A stretch of DNA of 64,000 bases from Sinorhizobium meliloti (GTDB lineage: Bacteria; Pseudomonadota; Alphaproteobacteria; Rhizobiales; Rhizobiaceae): contig NZ_CP141215.1 of NCBI RefSeq assembly GCF_035610345.1, forward strand, positions 214,960 to 278,959. Direction: 5' to 3'. The notes under the pieces are model-generated. The model did no database searches. It saw only the letters and a program-made list of their open reading frames with translations, and was not told the DNA's origin. Both the position numbers and the translations under genes were made by a program. The first letter of the stretch is position 1. Each line of letters opens with the position of its first letter. Positions 59,275 to 64,000 of this stretch are shown piece after piece.

Positions 59275-60150
59275 TCATGACGTGTCGCACCGGAAAGATG
59301 AGGGTCGAGGCGGAGCCACCGGCGGAATGTTGATACCTGTCCTGCGCATGGGGCGCCGGCAGTCTGGGCATTCGTAGGACTTCCCGCGTTGTGTTTCGCT
59401 GGAATGGGATTGCCCGCCTGGGGGCGATGGCTGCCCAAGGAGCATCCTGCACAGAGAAATGCGAACCCGTCGATGACTGTTGGCGATAAAGCCGAAGTGA
59501 TGCATGCGGTGGAAGCCGTCGGGAAGCAGGTGCAAGAGAAACCGCCGGATGAACTCGTGAGGATGAAGGCACATGATCTTCTCGCGATCACATCCATTGC
59601 GCCGATAATCCTTCCATCGGAAGGCAACATGGTCGTCATCAAGTTCGACGATGCGGCTGTTGGCGATGGCGACGCGATGGGTGTATCGGCCGAGGTAGGC
59701 GAGCACCTGGTCCGGACCGCCAAAAGGCGGCTTTGCATAGACGACCCATTCGATGCTGCGCGCACATGCGAGATGGCGGCTGAACACGGCGTCGTTGAGA
59801 TGGGCGAGGTCGTTGAAGAGGTGCAGTTCGCCTTGAGCGAAGGATTTGGCGAGAGCAGTTAGAAAGAGCCGTCGGAACAGGCGTGACAGCACGCGCACGG
59901 GCAGAAAGAAGTCCGGCCGACATGCGATCCACGTCGACCTGTCCGGCGAGAGACCTCCACCCGGCACGACGCAATGGACATAGGGATGGTGGGTCATCGC
60001 CTGGCCCCAGGTGTGGAGCACGGCGGTGACGCCGATCTCGGCGCCGAGCCATCTGGGGTTGGCGGCGATGGTCTGCAGTGTCTCAGCCGAGAGCCGCATC
60101 AGCAGTGTTGTCGCAATGCCGACAAGATAAGCCCGGCCGCCAGGTGAGCA
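59275..60150 (-). pseudogene. IS91-family transposase, 5'-truncated
   Basis: The frame from about 60150 to the stop at 59275: LSAETLQTIAANPRWLGAEI GVTAVLHTWGQAMTHHPYVH CVVPGGG (HUH-type HxH motif), LAKSFAQGELHLFNDLAHLN, YAKPPFGGPDQVLAYLGRYT HRVAIANSRI (Tyr region) and a Cys-rich C-terminus YECPDCRRPMRR. The N-terminal zinc-binding part is missing. Confidence 0.88.
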
Positions 60151-60259
60151 TACACTCGAGCCACCGAGTTGGGTTGACGCGTGAACTCGCAAGAAGGAGG
60201 CAGATGGCCTGATCGTTCGGTCCGAGTCGCGAAAGATTCCGTTAGTTCCAGTAGCCGTC

Positions 60260-60375
60260 GACGAGGCGACGAGGTGCACTTGCAGCGGGTGATCCGCGCG
60301 GTGCGGTCGGCATGATTCCACCCGGCGTGAAGGTGTTCCTCGCGATTCATCCGGTCGACTTTCGCAACTATGCGG
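60260..60375 (+). pseudogene. IS66 tnpA end / tnpB start fragment
   Basis: EVHLQRVIRAVRSA and stop (TnpA end) overlap ATGA with MIPPGVKVFLAIHPVDFR (TnpB start); homology then ends. Confidence 0.75.
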
Positions 60376-60468
60376 CGACTATGAGAGGATGGAAAAACTC
60401 GAATTTTGAGCGCGATGGCGCCAAGAGCGTACGAATTTAATCCGCTGTGAATTCGCGTTGCTACGGCG

Positions 60469-61869
60469 TCAAGACGACGAACCACGCTCCAGGGTTATTG
60501 TACCAATGTCATCATCAATGACAATTCGAGTCGCGAAGGGTGCAGAGAGCTTCTGAAGACGTTCGAGAATGGCCCTCGCTTGCGGCCCGGTTACGAGCCG
60601 TGGTACGCCGCGGTTTGCGAACCTCTTTGAATAGCCCAATTCGATCGGGTACAGTCGCAACTGGACCAGTTGATTCTGCTCAAAACGGCTTACCGTAATG
60701 ATGCTCTCGTAAAAAATTGTCTGAGAGAGGGCGCCCACAAAGCCATCGACGGTAGGATAACCCTTGGCTTCTTCGTCGACCGTCACCTCGGCATCAGTGT
60801 CTCGCCGCGGGTCCTTGCCGTACGCCTCGAACATATCCGCCCCGACCGGAGTTCGCAGATCGTCGTAGAAAAAATTCCCCAAGCCATAGAGGATCGGTCG
60901 GCCCTTATAGATCTCGATCCCACGAATTAGGTGTGGACCGTGCCCGACATAAGCGTCTGCTCCCGCGTCGATGAGCTTATGCGCCAAGGATTGCTCATAA
61001 TCCGGTGGATGTTGGCTAACCTGATGAGTCCAGTTAGGCTCGTGCCCGTGATTGGTGACAACGCAGAAATCGGAAAACTGTTTGCCCCGACGAACATTTC
61101 GCAAGATTTCAGCGACGTCACTCGGGCTAGGCTCGTAGCTGTAGCCAGCTTCGTCACCCGCTTTGAAAATCGCTCCTGCGACTACGACGCGGGCCGGATC
61201 GTTATCGTCTGATCTAGTACCAGGCAGCGTCGCGCGCAGCTGCCGTAAATTTTTCAGAATTTCCGGAGGGACGACGATGCTCTCTGTCAAACGGAGCGGG
61301 TTCAGTCCTGGCCTGCCTGGAGCCTCTCCGGCAGGGTCACATGCACGAAACATCGGCCCAAATGTCGTGCCGAACGACACCAACGCGACTCGACCACGTG
61401 CAGTCTCCAAAAAGCGAGCGGCGCCGGCTTGCGCAAGGTTTTCGCCTGCACCTGCATGGACGATCCCACTCTCATCCAATATGCGGCTCGTCTCGCGCAT
61501 GCCTTCAATGCCCCAATCAAGCGTATGATTGTTTGCGCGGCTCATAAGGTTGAACCCCATAGCCTTCAGATCAGGTCCAAGCTCCGGAACGCTGATGTGA
61601 TACGCACCCCCGTGCTCCGCCTGCGGGCTTCCGTCGAATGAGCGAATGTCGAAGATTAGAGTTTCCATGTTGCCGAACGTGGCATCGGCGTCGCGAAGGA
61701 TTTGGACGATCTCATCAAAACCCGGATGGTTGCCTTCAGTCAGCGGCCGAGACAAGATGAGGTCGCCCACTGCCACCATCGTGAAGCCGTCAGCAACGTT
61801 CGTATCAATCGAACCCACCGTGTCGTAGCCGTCACCGTGGGTCGGGTGCTCGTGTGAATATTCTTCCAT
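60469..61869 (-). CDS. CapA-family protein (poly-gamma-glutamate-type metallophosphatase fold)
   Basis: A 466-residue CapA-family protein: TMVAVGDLILSRPLTEGNHPGFDEIVQIL, ATFGNMETLIFD, LMSRANNHTLDWGIEGMRETSRILDESGIVHAGAGENL, FCVVTNHGHEPNWTH and AGADAYVGHGPHLIRGIEIYKGRPILYGLGNFFYDD. These are the Asp, Asn-His and His-x-His positions of the calcineurin-like fold. There is no signal peptide or membrane anchor, unlike capsule PgsA, so it probably acts in the cytoplasm. Members next to peptide ABC genes are uncharacterised; hydrolysis or modification of a glutamyl compound is inferred. AGAGGAGAAGAGG precedes the ATG; it lies 52 bases after the ATPase gene. Confidence 0.9.
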   Translation of the reverse strand: MEEYSHEHPTHGDGYDTVGSIDTNVADGFTMVAVGDLILSRPLTEGNHPGFDEIVQILRDADATFGNMETLIFDIRSFDGSPQAEHGGAYHISVPELGPDLKAMGFNLMSRANNHTLDWGIEGMRETSRILDESGIVHAGAGENLAQAGAARFLETARGRVALVSFGTTFGPMFRACDPAGEAPGRPGLNPLRLTESIVVPPEILKNLRQLRATLPGTRSDDNDPARVVVAGAIFKAGDEAGYSYEPSPSDVAEILRNVRRGKQFSDFCVVTNHGHEPNWTHQVSQHPPDYEQSLAHKLIDAGADAYVGHGPHLIRGIEIYKGRPILYGLGNFFYDDLRTPVGADMFEAYGKDPRRDTDAEVTVDEEAKGYPTVDGFVGALSQTIFYESIITVSRFEQNQLVQLRLYPIELGYSKRFANRGVPRLVTGPQARAILERLQKLSAPFATRIVIDDDIGTITLERGSSS

Positions 61870-61921
61870 AGTGCCTCTTCTCCTCTTTCGCCGGATTTCG
61901 AATGATGCGCGTGTGTCCGTG

Positions 61922-62989
61922 TCAGCGGTGCACGCCAGATGCTCGACCGGCTGACGGTGCCTCTACGGCATGTAGCGAAGAATTCGCCGTCGCAGCGGAA
62001 TGGTTCGGCATGCCTGTAGCCGGAGCGCGGACATGGCAGGCCACGGCGCGGCCGTCCGCCATCGGCATCAAAGGCGGGAGGTCTACACGGCAACGCTCGA
62101 CGGCGAGTGGACAGCGCGGATGAAAGGCGCATCCGCTCGGCGGGTTGATCGGGCTTGGCACCTCGCCATCTACGGGCGCTTCAAGCCGAATGTGTGCGGG
62201 ATCCGGCACAGGTGCCGCTGCGATTAGCGCCTCGGTGTAGGGGTGGACCGGCTTTGCGAACAGCACCTCGCATGCGGCCAGTTCCACGATCCGGCCGAGA
62301 TACATGACCGCGACGCGATGCGCGATATGCTCAACAACGCCGAGGTCGTGCGAGATGAAAACAAAGGCGATGCCCATCTGCTGTTGCAGATCCATGAGCA
62401 GGTTCAAGATTTGTGCCTGCACAGAGACATCAAGGGCCGAGACCGCCTCGTCGGCGATAATGAGCGAGGGCCTAAGGGCCAGCGCCCGCGCGATGCCCAG
62501 CCGTTGGCGCTGGCCACCCGACAACTCGGACGGAAGCCTATGCATCATTTCAGGCGCCATCCCAACCTTCTGGAGGAGGTCCGCAGCAAGCGCGATGCGC
62601 TGCTTGCGGCTAAGACGCTCGAAATTTTCCACAGGTTCGGTGATAATCTGGCCGGCGGTGAGGCGCGGGTTCAGCGACGAGTAAGGATCCTGAAACACCA
62701 TCTGCATCCGACGTCGATGCGCGCGAAGCTCGTGCTTACTGAGGCCTGCAATATCGGTCCCCTCGATCCGGACGCGTCCGCCAGTCGGATCGGTAAGCCG
62801 CATCAAGAGCCGTGCGATGGTGGATTTGCCGCAACCGGATTCGCCGACGATGCAGAGCGTCTCACCGGCCTCGACGAAAAAAGACACATCATCCACTGCT
62901 CGCACCACAGAGAATGGCTTCTTCAAGAACCCCGCACCAATCGGATAATGCTTGGAAAGATTTTCAACTGTTAGCAAAGGATTGCTCAT
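61922..62989 (-). CDS. Oligopeptide-type ABC transporter ATPase (DppF/OppF)
   Basis: A 355-residue ATPase: Walker [16 protein letters not shown]-loop [15 protein letters not shown], signature [16 protein letters not shown], Walker [13 protein letters not shown] and H-loop [12 protein letters not shown]. The OppC-type C-terminal extension contains [15 protein letters not shown] with cysteines. Note ADEAVSALD rather than ADEPTSALD. ATG at 62989 overlaps the DppD stop by 4 bases. Works with DppD to power import. Confidence 0.94.
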   Translation of the reverse strand: MSNPLLTVENLSKHYPIGAGFLKKPFSVVRAVDDVSFFVEAGETLCIVGESGCGKSTIARLLMRLTDPTGGRVRIEGTDIAGLSKHELRAHRRRMQMVFQDPYSSLNPRLTAGQIITEPVENFERLSRKQRIALAADLLQKVGMAPEMMHRLPSELSGGQRQRLGIARALALRPSLIIADEAVSALDVSVQAQILNLLMDLQQQMGIAFVFISHDLGVVEHIAHRVAVMYLGRIVELAACEVLFAKPVHPYTEALIAAAPVPDPAHIRLEAPVDGEVPSPINPPSGCAFHPRCPLAVERCRVDLPPLMPMADGRAVACHVRAPATGMPNHSAATANSSLHAVEAPSAGRASGVHR

Positions 62990-63993
62990 GCGCCTACAAT
63001 CTCCTCTGAGCGCCAGCAAGCCGCGGCGTGTCCGGACTCAACGTCGATCAGAACGGGAGTCTTTTCTCGGCAAATGTCGATGGCGAACCGACATCGCGGC
63101 GCAAAGCTGCACCCGATAATCGGTTGGCGCAGGCTAGGTACAATGCCGGGGATCTCCGGAAGACGGAGCTGCCGCCCCTGCCGGCGGTCCGGCACGGAGC
63201 GCATCAGGGCCTGGGTGTAAGGATGCATCGGACGCGCGAACAGTTCCGTCACGGTCGCTTGCTCGACGATCCGACCAGCATACATCACAATCACGCGTTG
63301 GCAAGTCTCGGCCACAACGCCCAGATCATGGGTGATGAACATCACCGCCGTTCCCATACGCTCTTGCAGGACGACGATCAGCCGCAGGATCTGGGCCTGG
63401 ATCGTCACGTCGAGCGCAGTGGTCGGCTCGTCTGCGATCAACAGTTCCGGCGAGCAGGCGAGCGCCATCGCTATCATGACGCGTTGCCGCATCCCGCCTG
63501 ACATCTCATAGGGATAGTTGTTGACGCGACGCTCAGGGTCCGCGATGCGGACGAAGCGGAGCATTTCTTCGGCCTTAGCCATCGCAATTGAACGAGAGGC
63601 TCCCGTATGAATCTGCACTGCTTCAGCAATTTGGTGGCCGACAGTGTAGACCGGGTTGAGGCTTGTCATTGGGTCTTGGAAGATCATGGCGATCTTGTCA
63701 CCACGGATTTTTCGCATCTCCCGCTCCGACAATTCAAGAAGGTCGCGGCCTTGAAAGCGGACCTCGCCGCCGACAGTCCTGGCGGTCAGCTTCGGAAGTA
63801 GGCGAAGGATCGAGAGGGCGGTAACGCTCTTGCCACATCCCGATTCGCCGACGACCCCCAGCGTTTCGCCCCTCTTCACCTGGAAGCTGATGCCTCCCAA
63901 GGCGCGAGTGACGCTTTCTTCGCCATAAAAATGCGTCTCAAGTTCTCGAACGTCGAGAAGTGTGTCTTCTGCCACCGTATTGTGCATTAGCAT
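62986..63993 (-). CDS. Oligopeptide-type ABC transporter ATPase (DppD/OppD)
   Basis: A 335-residue ATPase: Walker [17 protein letters not shown]-loop [19 protein letters not shown], signature [16 protein letters not shown], Walker [22 protein letters not shown]-loop [14 protein letters not shown] and C-terminal extension [17 protein letters not shown]. The start is near the window end (ATG 63993 or 63987). Permease genes are expected upstream, outside the window. The order DppD-DppF-CapA-M20 is one direction. Confidence 0.92.
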   Translation of the reverse strand: MLMHNTVAEDTLLDVRELETHFYGEESVTRALGGISFQVKRGETLGVVGESGCGKSVTALSILRLLPKLTARTVGGEVRFQGRDLLELSEREMRKIRGDKIAMIFQDPMTSLNPVYTVGHQIAEAVQIHTGASRSIAMAKAEEMLRFVRIADPERRVNNYPYEMSGGMRQRVMIAMALACSPELLIADEPTTALDVTIQAQILRLIVVLQERMGTAVMFITHDLGVVAETCQRVIVMYAGRIVEQATVTELFARPMHPYTQALMRSVPDRRQGRQLRLPEIPGIVPSLRQPIIGCSFAPRCRFAIDICREKTPVLIDVESGHAAACWRSEEIVGA

Positions 63994-64000
63994 GTCAGCG

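Noticed and set aside
59389..59862. 157-codon plus-strand ORF
   Set aside because: Antisense to the IS91 transposase frame.
62243..62974. 243-codon plus-strand ORF
   Set aside because: Antisense to the OppF-type ATPase with complete Walker and signature motifs.
1..64000. CRISPR arrays, tRNA or rRNA genes, nod boxes
   Set aside because: No regularly spaced short repeats, cloverleaf-like sequences or rRNA motifs were recognised by eye; a tRNAscan or covariance search would settle it.

Overview
The window looks like a mosaic accessory region of a symbiotic alphaproteobacterium (order Hyphomicrobiales; Sinorhizobium/Ensifer, Mesorhizobium or Rhizobium), probably a symbiosis plasmid or island. 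The evidence is two copies of a nifH-type leader with consensus sigma-54 -24/-12 promoters at 22.4-23.2 kb, promoters matching the rhizobial RpoE2/EcfG stress consensus, DUF982, DUF2254 and PRC-barrel genes typical of the group, and a very high load of insertion sequences (IS630, IS3, IS66, IS21, IS5, IS256, IS91), a group II intron and several recombinase elements, many broken or nested. No tRNA, rRNA or CRISPR array was seen.

Layout. 1-2.9 kb: two nearly identical IS630-type copies flank an EthD-like gene. 3.4-19.5 kb: a mostly intact stress and envelope block with a DUF2254 membrane protein, a CAP protein, two PRC-barrel proteins, a manganese catalase with a DsbA-like partner, an MgtC/DUF421/ion-channel operon, a LysM protein, a ZIP transporter, DUF982, DUF305, a ParE-type toxin-antitoxin pair and a cation/proton antiporter. 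Seven sites of the form GGAAC-N18/19-TT lie upstream of genes here, which suggests a general-stress regulon. 19.5-27.7 kb: degraded sequence holding an aldehyde dehydrogenase remnant, a sugar-phosphate isomerase remnant split by an IS3 element, the two nifH-type leaders (the second fused in frame to a truncated Orn/Lys/Arg decarboxylase), tandem tyrosine recombinases of RIT type, and IS66 parts.

27.8-38.5 kb: a catabolic cluster with a LysR regulator, methylaspartate ammonia-lyase, a family III CoA-transferase, a CitE-like lyase, an aldehyde dehydrogenase, a class I fumarase-like hydratase, an Lrp/AsnC regulator and a class III aminotransferase. Together they predict 3-methylaspartate -> mesaconate -> citramalate -> citramalyl-CoA -> acetyl-CoA + pyruvate. 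43.0-47.1 kb carries a peptide-type binding protein, a permease remnant, a PuuD-like glutamyl amidohydrolase and an M24 (DoeA/creatinase-like) hydrolase. 56.4-64 kb carries an M20 amidohydrolase, a CapA-family protein and two Dpp/Opp-type ATPases. These two blocks look like halves of one uptake and hydrolysis system for an amide- or glutamyl-linked substrate, now separated by transposons.

39.2-41.8 and 47-56 kb are transposon nests. The clearest is an IS21 element whose istA is cut once by a group II intron (itself invaded by an IS256 fragment) and again by a four-gene serine-recombinase unit that includes a DUF5372 gene and an A9 slippery junction between two of its ORFs.
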